From NCBI RefSeq assembly GCF_008831285.2, contig NC_045146.1, positions 13,881,149 to 13,945,148 of the forward strand: a stretch of 64,000 nt of DNA, in the 5' to 3' direction. Below are positions 50,641 through 62,740 of this stretch, piece after piece. Position numbers and translations under genes: made by a program. Position 1 is the first letter of the stretch. Each line of letters begins with the position of its first letter. Source of the DNA: Nymphaea colorata (lineage: Eukaryota; Streptophyta; Magnoliopsida; Nymphaeales; Nymphaeaceae). Below the pieces are notes generated by a model. That model did not search any database and was not told the origin of the DNA. It was given only the letters and a program-made list of their open reading frames with translations.

Positions 50641-51015
50641 TTTTAGCTGGAGGTTCAAATGGTAAGGATCCAACAAGTAACAATCCATCCGGTAGAATTA
50701 ATACGAAAGGTCTCGTTGATGTACCAATGTTACAAAGATTGGCCTAAATCATATCACTTGGCATGCCCCTTGGATTTAGTGGACAATGCAGGAGCACGCG
50801 CCATTTTTTATTAGTTTTAAATATTTAAAGAGCTTTTTTGTTTATATAAATTATTATACATTTCTTCATTTTTTTTAAAAAATAATGAATGTTCTAATAT
50901 TTCCCCAATTCACAATCGATTCAACTGATCAATTGCTCAATTAGTCGGTTCTCCAAAATAAACAGCTCGGCCAATTTGAGTCAAAAGGCGATTTCATATA
51001 TCTATATATATATAT
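50641..51015. other. Sequence present only in block C
   Basis: Starts CTGGAGGTTCAAATGG and ends in a short TA run. B has the first bases (CTGGAGG) and then a pure TA run; A has none of it. Whether C keeps an ancestral sequence or received an insertion cannot be told from this window. Confidence 0.6.
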
Positions 51016-51345
51016 AAACTATAGGAAATCTTATTTGTGTTTCGGAAATTTCCTGATTAATTGACAAATTCAACCTTAAGGCTTCATTTGGAACGCTTAA
51101 ACGAACAAAGGAATTCAATATTTCTTTATCATAAACAAACTCCAAAAGGAACTTCTCGCTTTTTTTCGTTTTGAAAGGAAGAGTCGCATATCGTCGCAGC
51201 CGATTGCAGAACTTTTGTACACTTACGTCTTAAAGTTAACTTCTTCCACATATTTTCACAGTTTTAAGATTATATAAATTTGGTCGTCGTCACATTTCAA
51301 AACTTAGAAAACAAATTTTGATAGATCAACTTATGCGAATATGTA

Positions 51346-51893
51346 TAAAAATAAATATTTTGACATTTAGACCGTCAAAACTTTATATAAATTGAATTCT
51401 TGATCCTTAAAAAAAAAATCCTTTCTACACATCCAGACAAACAATTCTTTCCAAAGCCGGCTTCCACACCCTAAAAGGTAGAAGTCTCAAAAGAAATGCT
51501 TGAAACCTTGATTCCATATGCCCTCACATTCAAGTCTTGCGTCTTCATCAGCATCACACACACATATACATATATATGTATATATATACCTCACTACCAC
51601 CAAAGCTGCCTAATAAACTTGTGGCCTTTAATCTTGCATGCATCGATGCACATGTTGTGAGATATATATCAAAGAGGAAGAGAGGATCATTCTAGAAAGA
51701 AAAAGAAGGCAAGGACTGGTGAACTGTGCGGCGCTTGGACTATAGCCACCTTCATTTGACTCCCATCCTTCGCATTCGAAAACAATGTATTCTTCCACGT
51801 GGCACAATCCAATGCGTGTGAACTGTTGAAAGCAAACACGGCTGAAGATGATTGACCTTTCTTTGTCTCTCTCTCTCTCTTCAAATTTCCCTC
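51346..51893 (+). promoter_or_regulatory. Upstream region of SLAH copy 3
   Basis: Matches 34937-35437, including the CCACGTGG element near 51797 and a CT tract at about 51866-51880. It contains about 75 bp (51590-51670) not found at copy 2, which has a TA run there instead. This is the only sizeable promoter difference seen between the two genes. Confidence 0.5.
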
Positions 51894-51901
51894 TATATAT
51901 A
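51894..51901 (+). promoter_or_regulatory. TATA box of SLAH copy 3
   Basis: TATATATA, 43 nt upstream of the ATG at 51944, with the same surroundings as in copy 2. Confidence 0.65.
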
Positions 51902-51943
51902 CATTCAAAAGGCTCCCCACTTACTAGCACGAACAAAAAGGCC

Positions 51944-53205
51944 ATGGCGAGGATGCAGCAGGAGACTGGTCACCCTCCTTCTCCCTTCTTGGCGAGGTTC
52001 CATGCAGATCTCTTCCGCGTCTCCATGGCCCTCGCTGGCCAAGCCCTCCTTTGGAGGACCCTCAGCTCCGGCTCCTTCTCCGATCCATGGCCTCCCCTCT
52101 TCAACTCTATCGTCGAGAAATCCTTCTGGCTGCTGGCCGCCCTCGTCCTCTCTTCCTCCTCCCTCGCCTACCTCTTCAAATCCATCTTCCACTTCCACGT
52201 CGTCAAGGCCGAGTTCCTCGACCGGTGGAGGGTCAACTACCTCTTCGCCCCATGGATCGCCGCCATCTTGCTCCTCCAGTGCCTGCTTCCTTTTAGATAC
52301 GACCATGAGAGGAGCAGCGGCAGCGGCTTGGGAGGGAGCAAGTTCATCAACTGGGGCCACCTGGCGCCGCTCATTTCAAGAGCCCTCTGGTGCGCTTGCA
52401 CGGCGGCGGTATTGCTGCTGGAGGTCAAGATCTACGGCCAATGGTTCACCAAGGGCAAGCGCTTCCTCTCCACCGTCGCCAACCCCTCCACCCACCTCTC
52501 CCTCATCGGCAACTTCGCCTCCGCCCAGGCCGCGGCCCGGCTAAACTGGATGGAACCCGCCCTATTCTTGTTCTCCGTGGGTATCGTACATTACCTGGTG
52601 GTGTTCGTTACGTTGTACCAGCGGCTTCCGTGCAACGCTTCTTCGCCTGCACGGTTGCAGCCGGCGATCTTCCTGTCGATCGCGGCCCCCAGCATGGCTT
52701 CCGTGGCTTGGGCCTCCATCTCCGGTCACTTCGACACCGCCTGCAAGATGTTCCATTTCCTCTCCATTTTCCTCTTCTTGATGCTGGTAAGTTCGCTAAA
52801 AACCTTCAGACTGTACATCATCCAACTTTCATGATAGTAACCAAACTTTTCCCTTGATCACAGATTGTGAGGCCAACTCTTTTCGCAAAAGCAATGAAGA
52901 AATTCAATTCTGCGTGGTGGGCATACGTGTTCCCTGTCACGACGCTTGCACTCTCATCAGCTGAGTATTCGTTGGAAGTGGGTTCTGCGGTAGCCCATGG
53001 AATCCGAAGGGCCATGTCCTTGATCTCGCTGGCCATGACGCTCGCCTTGATTCTGCTCACACTCGTTTACAGGAAGGCCGTGTTCGTTGATGACACGTCT
53101 CTCTTTCCTAAGCAGACAAAAGTGCTGCCAATCTCTTCGCCAACAGCCAGTCCGGCCATGGAGGAGCATGTTCCCGACCAAACCACCCTGGAAGTCGGGA
53201 GATGA
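51944..53205 (+). CDS. SLAC1-homologue (SLAH1/4-like) S-type anion channel, copy 3
   Basis: Two exons, 51944-52786 and 52864-53205, with a 77-bp intron as in copy 2; 394 residues. It differs from copy 2 by a 2-residue deletion in the Ser-Gly repeat of the loop near residue 127 and by 11 substitutions. In copy-2 numbering these are V120D, F137I, P145L, F154C, I189L, A191G, L272F, V320L, D321E, D358V and K384E. Most lie in loops and in the C-terminal tail; F154C and A191G fall in or beside predicted helices. Both genes are intact and should give functional proteins. The function expected is the same as for copy 2. Confidence 0.95.
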
Positions 53206-56200
53206 TAAGAAAACAGAAGGTTGATAGGAAAAAAAGAATCAAACAGTAGGCCATTCTTACGTCTAGGGACCAACTTTTATCTCCTAAACTTCAGCAACAT
53301 CTCACTTTTTTCTTGAGCATTTTTTGACACCACCCATTCTTTTGTCCTGACAAGTTTTAAAATTTGGACGAGACTCAGGATAATTAGAAACTCCGCCACC
53401 CTTCCCAGAGTTGATTTCTGACAGTTCCTCGTGGAAGGTTGAATCGCTTCTTCAACTTTACAGCAAAGGCAAGGTATTAATACTGCCATTGAATTGAATA
53501 TTACTCGGATTTAAACCTGAGTTCAGATGTAGCGGTCAACATAGGTATTCTCTAGCAGTGATCAAGAAGCCCATGGACTTAAACTGAGAAAGATGATACC
53601 TGTCCCTGTTATTAAGGAGAACCGTTGGTCCAAAAAGCTGGAAAATTTTTGAAAAGAGATGCAGTACGTTCTTTTTATTAAATGAAAAAGTTCAGGAGAA
53701 CTGTACAATTAGAAGGTCTCCTCTCAGATATCCTTGCATGTATTTTGCCTACATGGTGCACATGTATATAATATAGTCTGCAGTTCAAAGTATCTCTACA
53801 TATACCGTTCAGGTACAAGCACACTACTAGACTGATTTTTATAAAACACAAGAGTTCAGAGATGGGCTTATTTGTTGGTTCGTCAGTCAGCTTCTGTTTC
53901 TCAACAAGAAATTGCTACTTGAATAGTAAAGTTCAAACTGATGCAAGTAAAATATGAAACATTTGATCATCTACCAAAGTATTTCTTTTTCTGTTTTCTA
54001 CATTGATATTGGTGAAAGTTTTATAGAAGCAACAGTGCTGCTGTTCTCAACAGAAAATATAACAAGGAAGTTTTATAGAAGCAAAACCAAAAATCCAGGA
54101 TCAACCAAGGGAATATGATGATGGAGAGAAACACCCATTTTGCTATTCTCAGAATTAGTACATTGATGATGTTCACACTGAAGTCAATACCATGTGGAAT
54201 ATGAAAAGCATTTCAGGACAAGAAACATATAAAATGGGCCATCATCCTTCTCCCAAACTGACATTAGAAGGCCAACTAAGAAAGACATTCCACAACATCA
54301 GAAATATAAGACGGCCAAAGGCCGCATCATCTAATTAATGATCCAACCATCTATACTTGAGTACGGCTCTAATTGAAAATTGATCAATTAAGACTAGTAT
54401 TTAGGGCGATTCACCTGAACATTACTGTATTGCTATTAGAAGAATACTATATGGATGAGTGTGTGGACGGTGTTGGGCCCTGAACTCCCACCTTCAGGGT
54501 AGAATAGATTGGGTTGCGTGTACACCACCAAAGGAATGATGGGGTATTTTTTAAGCTTTTTTATAAAATAATGAATATTTTAGACTTTTTTACTTTCTCA
54601 CAATCGATTTATTTTATTTTAATAAAGTTATTTTGGTCATTGCATACCTTTGTGCACATTTTTTTGAGCATTGGAGTGGGCACATAACAAGCTTCATGGG
54701 GAGGAAGCGGGTTATGCACGCACTGCTGCTGCTGGTGCATGCACTAGGTGAAAAAATGACTAAAAAATCCCTTCTCTACAAAAAGAATTTAGGCCCCCTT
54801 CATAAGCGCAAAGAAGGAAAACAAAAATTAAATGGCTAATTTTTTTGAAATGATGAAAATACCCTTTACAGCAGCCAGTGTAAAGGGTCGTCCATTATGA
54901 GCTCTCGCTTCTTTTGCAAACCCTAATCAATCTTCTAATATCTACACAGATTTCAAGTTAAAATCTTTCTAAGACCCAGGGCAATTTTGTTTTATGGTAC
55001 TCAGGATCTAGATGATATTCAATTACTCAGATAATTTGTAGTATAATACTGTAGTCTTTCATCTGATTACTCCTAGTAAAGGTGCCAGGAATGGTTTCTG
55101 GCTTTACCTGTTAACCTCAACATATAACCTTCTCCTTTTGGTGGGGCGAGGTTTTTAAATTTCGATTTCTTACCTGCCTCACTGAGAACTCAGAACTTTG
55201 TTAGAAGATAACTCTTCATCATGACTATATATGTTGCGAAAATGAGTAGTGGGTGGATGGTTTGTAAAAATGGGATGCAGACGGACGTTCCGTTATATTC
55301 ATGGAGCTAGTTTATATTGTTACATTCAAATTAAACTTATAGTTTGGGTGTGCCATTTGGTATTTCAAGTTTTTTTTTTTTTTTCAAACCGCAAAGGTAG
55401 ATCGAAATGTTTTAAAATGCAAGTTAAAAAAATGATGAACAAAATGTTTGGAATGGATTTTTTATGACGACTGAACAAAGATTGTGAATATTAAAACCTG
55501 TATAGAATCTGATCTAAACGTCAATTTAATTTTTAGCCCTCTACATTTAGATATGGTATCCAATGGCTATATTTGTAAAGAAAAAAGAAAGTTGATAGAA
55601 CCAAACAATTCTTAGGCCACAACTAACAGCATGTTATTTAAGTTTGTGGGGTGTGTCTCTAGAGAAATTAAACTTATAGACTTCGCATTAGATGACAATG
55701 TAGATAGCTGAGTCTGATCTGGTTCTTCATTGAATGTTCAATAGTGAACAATCCAAAAATAAAAACGATAACTGATCAATAGTTAGAGTTTGAAGATAAT
55801 GTTAAATCAGCGTCTGACCTTAATATATGTGCTTATCTATTTTGAAAAATTAATTAACAAGTCAGATCTTAAAAAACATTAATAGATCAATGTGAATATG
55901 ATTCTATAAGCATAAAGAACTAAAGAATCACTATTCTTGAAATTGATCTTTATAAATCTGTACATGCAAATCACACACAGACCTTCATGCTTTTTACCAG
56001 ACGGTAGTTTTCAGGCAATCACATTCATTTATGCAATTGGATCTGTGAAAAAAGATAAGGAAATGGGAAGAGAACCATAAAAAGTATCAAATCAACAGAT
56101 GGTCGGACCCTTTCAGGCGACAATTATATCACAGCCGGAAACGAATGTTATAAGGCATTAGGTAGGAAGAGGCGACTTCTTTGGAAAGTTTGGTTCCTTA

Positions 56201-58554
56201 CAACTTGATGTTGCGTGTGGTTTGCAATTGCAAAGAACAGTATCATTTATAGAGGGCAGTTAGTGCACATCACAAGCAGAGTTACTCATATTCTTTGCGA
56301 TGTGACGTCCTTAATTTGCTTGATGGTCGCAACCACTATGTTAAGACTTTATCATGATCATGTAATCACTGATATTATGATCATGTAATCACTGCTTTCA
56401 TTTCTTTATCCTTGCCCTTCTAACGTCTTGTAAGGTGGCTAGCTATGTTAATATTAGATGTATATACATATAAATTCTAACGTCTTGTAAGGTGGCTAGC
56501 TATGTTAATATTATATATATATATATATATATCAACAGCCATCGTCCATCCAAATGTCTCCCTCACGCAACCCGATTACATTGGACTGCATGAGAGCTAG
56601 ATAACGGACAACAGAAGGATTTGAACCGATACCATTTTCTCTGTCTTTCTCCTTATTAAATATTTAATATTAATATACATGTTAAGCGAGACTTCGTTCA
56701 TTAAATATTAGAAGAAAAGGCTTCAGTAAAGAGAAATAGGCATGCACACCCAGAAACTTGACTACTGTAGTTATTATATACTTTAACTATTTCTCCTATC
56801 ACTTTTTCATTAAATGTCAAAAAAAATTCGGAGAGAGAGAGAGATGGTATTCAAAGTCATCATGCATTTAAAAGTAAATACGTGCCGTCTAATCATCATA
56901 ATAGACTGTTGAGAGGGAAAGAGCCCTCATGAGAGAGAGATCCTTATATTCAACGTACTAGATACAAAAATTAGCCGACCGAAATTATGTAAATTGATTA
57001 TTCAACATGTTAATCATGCTTTGCACCAAATCTGCTCACTAATTCAGGGCCCGTAACAGCAGCAATAGTTGTGCAATTCCAGGAAGGGGAACAAACGATG
57101 ATGCATGAGAAACCATTTCAATAGCCGCGTTGAAGACCTTGTAGGCTGCAACCGATTGCATATGGTTGACCTGTCCCCTTCGTTCGCACCCTCCGCATTG
57201 ACTAGTTTGTAGTTATTATGCTCTTCCATGGAGTCTGTACGCTGTGCTCCAAACAAAAATTTAGAACGATGCATGTGAATATACATCTAATTTCGTAGTC
57301 TCTGTAGCTCAACTAAAGAGAAAAGATTTAACTTGGTTTACACCACCAAAGACATCTACCAACCTTAGAGATCAATAGCACGCCAATAGCACATATATAG
57401 ATTCCTTCGTTACAATGATAAGCAAGAGGATCAGATACAAGATGGATTTATTTCTGAATCATTTGGATAACAGCCTCTTGATTTCTTGACTTGCTTTGCT
57501 GCCATTTTGATCGCATAACTGCTTTATTACATGCCCAAGTTAGTTTCCATTGATTTTTGGGAGAAAATCTGCCTTAGCCATAGCAGTAACAGTTTCATCC
57601 ATAACAATCTTATCTTGGGTACTGATTACATTTGAATGCAGGAATTTTGAAGGATGTTAAGAGTGCTATGTCTTCTAGCACCATCTTTTTCTCTGCATCA
57701 ATTATGAAATATGTTTCATCTTTCAAACGCGCATGTCTGATCGAGAAAACTGAGCCTCTTATGGTTGGTTCAGCAGGTGATCAAATGTCTCCTTATGATC
57801 AATAATGAAGGTACTGTAGTTTGATCCCAAAGACGCATTAATTGTTTGAATTTGATCAACCTACTTGGTAGGAGGCAAACAGCGGCGTTGGGGAAGCCAT
57901 TGCCCATCATTATGATCTAACATGGCACCTGGAATAACCTGTGAACTCAATTACAAGACCTGCCTGTGTAAATGGATATGATATTGCTATTACTGAACTT
58001 ATTTTGAATCCATTCAGTTGGATCTGGTAAAGAAATTAATATCCCATTGCTAATCAAGTACAGATTCAAATAGGGTATTTAATTTCATAACTCAATCTGA
58101 ATCTGCTATCTGGCTGGATTCCAAGGAAAATATGTCCTGGTTTGGATATAAACATCGGACCTTATGCTAGCCAAATCTTTGATTTAAAAAGTAGCTAGCG
58201 TACAAATCTGGTTATACAGAATCTAATCAAGTTGAATTCAGTAAAGGCTGAACCAACGGCCTAATTCCAAGCGTACAGTTTGCCTCTCTACATGCACCAA
58301 GATACTGTTTTGCAACCTTTTCTTTTTCAAAACCATCTAAACTGAAGTTGATATAATTGGTGGAAAAGAACTCAACATTTCAATGCATTTATTTTCCGAT
58401 GAAAATTGGGTGGGGGATCACCCCATTTATTAGAAAGAATTAAAGAATAGAAACAAGAAAACACGGACTAACAAAAGGACCGGCTGGCTTGTGTACAATA
58501 CAAGGAAATATTGTTGCACGTGTCAGCTTGTCTCGGACCCGCTGTATGTACAGC
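53206..58554. other. 3' flank of SLAH copy 3, no gene
   Basis: Duplicate of 36756-42117 with small indels. It contains the local duplication at 56418-56513. ORFs in this part are not kept in frame in the L1 copy. Confidence 0.6.
56418..56513. repeat. Local direct repeat of 39 bp, only in L2
   Basis: TTCTAACGTCTTGTAAGG... (56418-56456) is repeated at 56475-56513 with 18 bp between. L1 has one copy near 40045. Confidence 0.85.
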
Positions 58555-59192
58555 TAAAGCATGGCAAGGTGGGGCAATGTGTGGACAAATTGTGTGAATC
58601 AATGGGCAGCTTGAACATATTATGCAATTTGGAATACTCTCTGGGTCAAATGGTGTGGGCAGAAAATGACATGTTTGGGATGTGCTCGACATGGTCATAC
58701 CAACAAGGCACTACTCTCCCAAGTCCAATGGAAAGTACCTGAACCTTTGGACTAAATATACAACGAAGGAGGTTGTCCATATGTACGGGTACATGTGAGT
58801 AAGTGCTAATTTTCCTTGTGAACGCATAGGCTGCATATAATTGCAGTACCAACATGCGGCCAAGAGGACAAATGTTTATGGCAAGCTATGGCTTTTGTGC
58901 CTGCTATGACTCTAATAGATGAGCACAGAGCCGTGATCTAGTTGACAACTGACTTCGGCTGAAGACTTATTTGAGATATTAAAAACATGGCACGAGAGCA
59001 ACTTTTTCTAAATAACATGCTTTCTTGGTGCCTTGAGTATGTTGTTATGTCTGCAGTCGTTAGTTTTTTCAGGTTGATGACTTGCTGAGTGATGCAGTAC
59101 AGCTATTCATGAGTGTGGACAAGGAAAGAAGCCCACGATAATGGGATTCAGTTGCTAACGACTTCTCTTGCAATTATTTTGATGATTGTCAT

Positions 59193-59984
59193 GAGCTGCT
59201 AACTCTCCCAAGAGTCCAACCTCATCCTTAAGAGTATGTTTGATAAATGAAACAATGTATAATTGTTTTATAAATATGGTTCATTCATGGAATACCTTAA
59301 AAAGTATTACTATGAATCTACCCCAACTTTTGGAGTAGATTCATAGAATAGTTACAAACAGTTCCATTTGCCAAATAGACCTTAAATGAGAACTACCAAA
59401 TTAGCAGTATGGAAGAAAGGTGTGACTTATTTGCGTGAAGTGCAAGGGTTTTTTTTTTCAAATGAATCCGACATTAGTTGGCTTACAAAGAAATATTTAA
59501 AACACATCAAAATATCATTTGTAATATGTTTGAAGAAGAATAATTTTACAATAAGCAGATAGGAACAACCAGACTAACCTAACTATCAGATAATTTAGTT
59601 TGTTTCTTATGGCATGTTGACGTATTCCAAAAGCAAAGAAAACTCTTTCTTTTTTTATGTTCTGCAGACATGATGCAGACCGGTTCAATTACTTAGTTCA
59701 AGTACCCCAAGTACTCCCCTACTAGCTCATCCAACACACCTTCCGGGGTGAGTCCCTTACTCCTAGGACACTTAATGTCTGCTCTATAGGTCTAGAGAAG
59801 AAGAAGCTCCTTGCTTTGGCATGCATCTCAAGGTATTGGATCTTTGGGTGAGTTAACAATATTTCATCCTACTAGTCAAAGCCTCAACTTTCTCCTCATC
59901 CTAAGAGTACTAAGTCGGTTTTTTGTGTTTGTTTCTAGTACGCTTCAACTTACATGTTGGTGACTTTCATGTTGCAGCACATGG
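59193..59984. other. Unique intergenic DNA right of the duplication
   Basis: Begins directly after the L2 end. AT-rich, with no ORF or repeat that I recognise. Confidence 0.6.
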
Positions 59985-60174
59985 TGTAATACCCCAGAAG
60001 TTTAGTCTCGTATCAAAGATTGTGAGGGATCTTTAAGGACTTATAAAGGGAGGCTTTAATGAGTTGATTGTCTTGGTTTCTAGCCTTTTTAAGATTAGAA
60101 CCGAAACTATTAGGGGGCAGGTTGGGATCCATCGAACCAGGGGCCCGAGCCCGGTAGTGGGTCGGGTTGTTATA
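59985..60174 (+). mobile_element. Solo LTR of the TRIM family
   Basis: About 190 bp, begins TGTAATACCCCAGAAG and ends GTTGTTATA, matching the LTRs at 42123-42580 but more diverged. It is flanked by a perfect 5-bp target duplication CATGG (59980-59984 and 60175-60179). There is no PBS or second LTR, so it arose by recombination between the two LTRs of a complete element. Confidence 0.92.
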
Positions 60175-60179
60175 CATGG

Positions 60180-61040
60180 AACTGAGTTTCCTTGTATTTA
60201 AATTGAAGACTAGCTACTTACCAGCTTATCACTTGAACCTCATATCCTAATCAATATACTTAAAAGATAGATGAGTGCCTTCTAGTCCAACTATCAATCA
60301 ATGCATTTAGATTATCGAATCAAATGAGGGAAAAGGTGCTCCCACTTCAGCAGGAGTGGGGAAGACCAGTCACGGATGCCCAAGCAATTGGATGAGTGAA
60401 ATTGAGATGAAGACGATACAATATAAAACTGGTTAGGTGCACGCACATGAGTGTGTAATGATTAAAATGTCTTAGATAAAGTAACAAATTAAGGTTTTAG
60501 AAGGATAAGAAAGGAATTACAAAAAAAATGAAAGTCTAAAATGTATATACATTTATAAAAAAAATCAATCTAAAATACTCAAACCTTCTTTCTACACAAC
60601 AAAAGGGCACGACATTAAACTTCATCGGCCATGCTCGGCTTTGGAACATGTAGTCATTGTTTCAAAAGAATTGAACATTTTAAGGGTTTTGGTTTACTTT
60701 TCATTTTTTGTCTTTTATAAAAAAAAAGGGTTGTTTGTTTTGACTCACTAGCAAGCTTGGGCATTCGACCGAGAGGGCCGTGCAAGATTGTAGTCGCTTT
60801 TTTATGGGTATTGGAGAGGAGTGAGGTGCACACACAACGGATATACGCCCAAAAAAAGAAAAAAAAATAAAAGGAGATGTTAAGGTATTTTAGGGATTTT
60901 TCAGAAAATTTTGTTTTTTAAAAGTTTTTCATTGCTTTTTTTCTCACTCTAAAAAGCTCCTTTTCTTTTCTAATCAGGGGTATTATGATCATTACATCAC
61001 TCAATACATAATTTTTTATATACCAACGGTGCATATAATC
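60180..61040. other. Intergenic DNA, no gene
   Basis: AT-rich. Segments near 60430-60590 and 60830-61030 loosely resemble each other in inverted orientation and resemble 38040-38250 (GGTATTTT..., ATAATTTTTT motifs), but too weakly to define an element. Confidence 0.4.
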
Positions 61041-61200
61041 GAGGACGGAGCCCAAAGGGGGCGGGCAGGTTCCTGGCCCCAGCTCAAATTTAATATATAT
61101 TAAAATTTTATTTATCTTATATAAATAAATTTAAAAATAATATTTCAACCCTTGTTAAATTTTAAAGACTATACTGGGTCCCCATATGAAAAACTTCCAC
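61041..61200. repeat. Dispersed repeat, diverged copy
   Basis: Starts GAGGACGGAGCCCAAAGG and continues GGGCGGGCAGGTTCCTGGCC, a TTTAATATATATT run, then TTGTTAAATTTTAAAGACTA. This order is the same as at 20005-20160 and its B and C counterparts. The GGACGGAGCC start resembles the end motif at 7195. Confidence 0.4.
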
Positions 61201-61404
61201 CCCACATATAACCAACTTTGATTGGAGAGTGTGAGACCATCATAAATTTTATTCTATCTCAATCCTAAATAACAACATGACAAATGCAAAGGCAACTAAG
61301 ACGAGTGCGGGCATAGCAAATAAATTATTTAGCTGACGGATAGTCATCAGAGGTTCATGCTGGGACCAAGGCGCATCTGGCTCGCTATTGTAATGCGTGT
61401 CTGT

Positions 61405-61620
61405 CAGTTGGGCCCGGTCTGATTAAACTAAAAATATTTTTTTAATATAAAATCATATATAAATGTAATTAATTATAATAAAATATTATATATATATATA
61501 TATATATATTAATAAAATAAATATTAAAAAAACTATCGAACCCACCTGAACTTATCGGGCCCATGCCTGAGTTGGGCCGGTGCCCAGGCGTACTGTGTGA
61601 GCAGCCTAAACATGCCCACA
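61405..61620 (+). repeat. Dispersed repeat, plus orientation
   Basis: GGGCCCGGTCTGATTAAACT, then an A/T-rich part with ATGTAATTAATTATAATAAA, then a TA run and GC-rich GGGCC motifs. The reverse complement of 62515-62740 follows the same order, so these are two inverted copies of one element about 1 kb apart. Confidence 0.6.
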
Positions 61621-62514
61621 CCTAACTCCGCCACTAATTTGGACCTAATTGGTTTCCTTTGTGACTAATTTGTAAGTGATATAATCACTAGATGTGTCTT
61701 CATCACAAGTCATTGTAATTGAGATGCCACCGACTTTTCTCTCATTCGTAGTGTGAATATGTGCCTGTTTTTCCTTTTCAAAGTACACTACTTTATTGAA
61801 GTCAGGCCGTGTGAACGGACCATTAGAAATGTAGCTGGTGAAAATCAGGGAAAAATGTTTTTTGATGACCATGATTAGGAAAGATGTTGAAACTAAAACG
61901 GGAGGAAAGCTAGTTGAAACTTACGATTCTGGCGGCCAGCATCCCATCAGTAGTCTATTGCTTTCAGCACCTAGGAATAATCTAGTTGGAATCATTTTCG
62001 TTTCTTGTATAGAAGGACCAGGGAAAACGAAAGCGAAAGAGCCCACATACTTGAAGGAGCAATAATTTAGAAGGAGGAATTATTATTCTTCATTCTTAGT
62101 CGCTGCTTCCAATTTCATACTTTTTTTCGTATTACTGTACGTAGGATGACAATTGTACGTGTGCCTTCCGCGCTAATGAGATTCCGAAAGAAAGAACAGA
62201 TGAATCTCTTTCTCCAACCATGAAGCACCGTTTCAATGTGGATATTCAAATTTCCATATTTGATTAGTTCATGCAATTATATTTGGGTTTATTTGGATTA
62301 GTTTTCCCTGCCTTTTTAGCAATGGTTTGACTGGGTGAAGAGGATGATTTTAAAGAGAGCAGTAAAAATTTCAATGATACATATTATATATTTTACTAGT
62401 GAAGTAGGCCTGTGGTCTTTTAATAGAAAGCCCAATATATATCTGAAACATAATAAAATGCATTCGTGGGATGCAGCTAGAGCTTTTCTCTGCTACAAAA
62501 AATGACAGTGCTTT
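61621..62514. other. Between the inverted repeat copies, no recognised gene
   Basis: A 75-codon plus-strand ORF (61838-62065) and an overlapping 75-codon minus-strand ORF (61645-61872) were read. Base composition is less AT-rich than the surroundings around 61880-62060, but no domain or homology is recognised. Confidence 0.4.
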
Positions 62515-62740
62515 TCTCTTTATTATTTTTTTATATATAAATATAATATTTTATTACGATTAATTACATTTACACATTATTTTGTATTAAGAAAATATTT
62601 TTTTAATTTAATCAGGCCTGGCCTGAGATTGGGCTCGGTTTGGAATAGTCAAGCCAGCTCGGGCTTGGGTTTCAGGTGTTGGGCCAGACCAGGCTGGGCC
62701 CGGCTCCCGATTCCCAGGCTTACCGATATCGATCTGTGTC
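62515..62740 (-). repeat. Dispersed repeat, minus orientation
   Basis: Inverted partner of 61405-61620. On the minus strand it reads GGCCTGATTAAATTAAAAAA and later ATGTAATTAATCGTAATAAA, with a GC-rich GGGCC part upstream. Confidence 0.6.

Larger units (their letters stand above)
43950..51345. repeat. Inner block C (about 7.4 kb, non-coding)
   Basis: Single counterpart of A and B within L2. It lacks the conserved segment at 15945-17620 and a region equivalent to about 32825-33800. It carries its own expansions: the G-rich repeat at 46194-46331 and a 370-bp stretch at 50641-51015. Confidence 0.8.
43175..59192. repeat. Outer tandem duplication, unit L2 (about 16.0 kb)
   Basis: L2 starts with the RH57-flank sequence ACAAACACATTCA immediately after GATTGTCAT and ends at a second GATGATTGTCAT (59181-59192), after which unique sequence GAGCTGCTAAC follows. 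It contains the flank segment, one inner block (C), SLAH copy 3 and its 3' flank. It lacks the second inner block and the TRIM found in L1. Confidence 0.85.

Noticed and set aside
61838-62065. Possible organelle-derived insertion
   Set aside because: The base composition differs from its neighbours and suggested mitochondrial DNA, but I could not recognise any organelle gene; a search would be needed to claim it.
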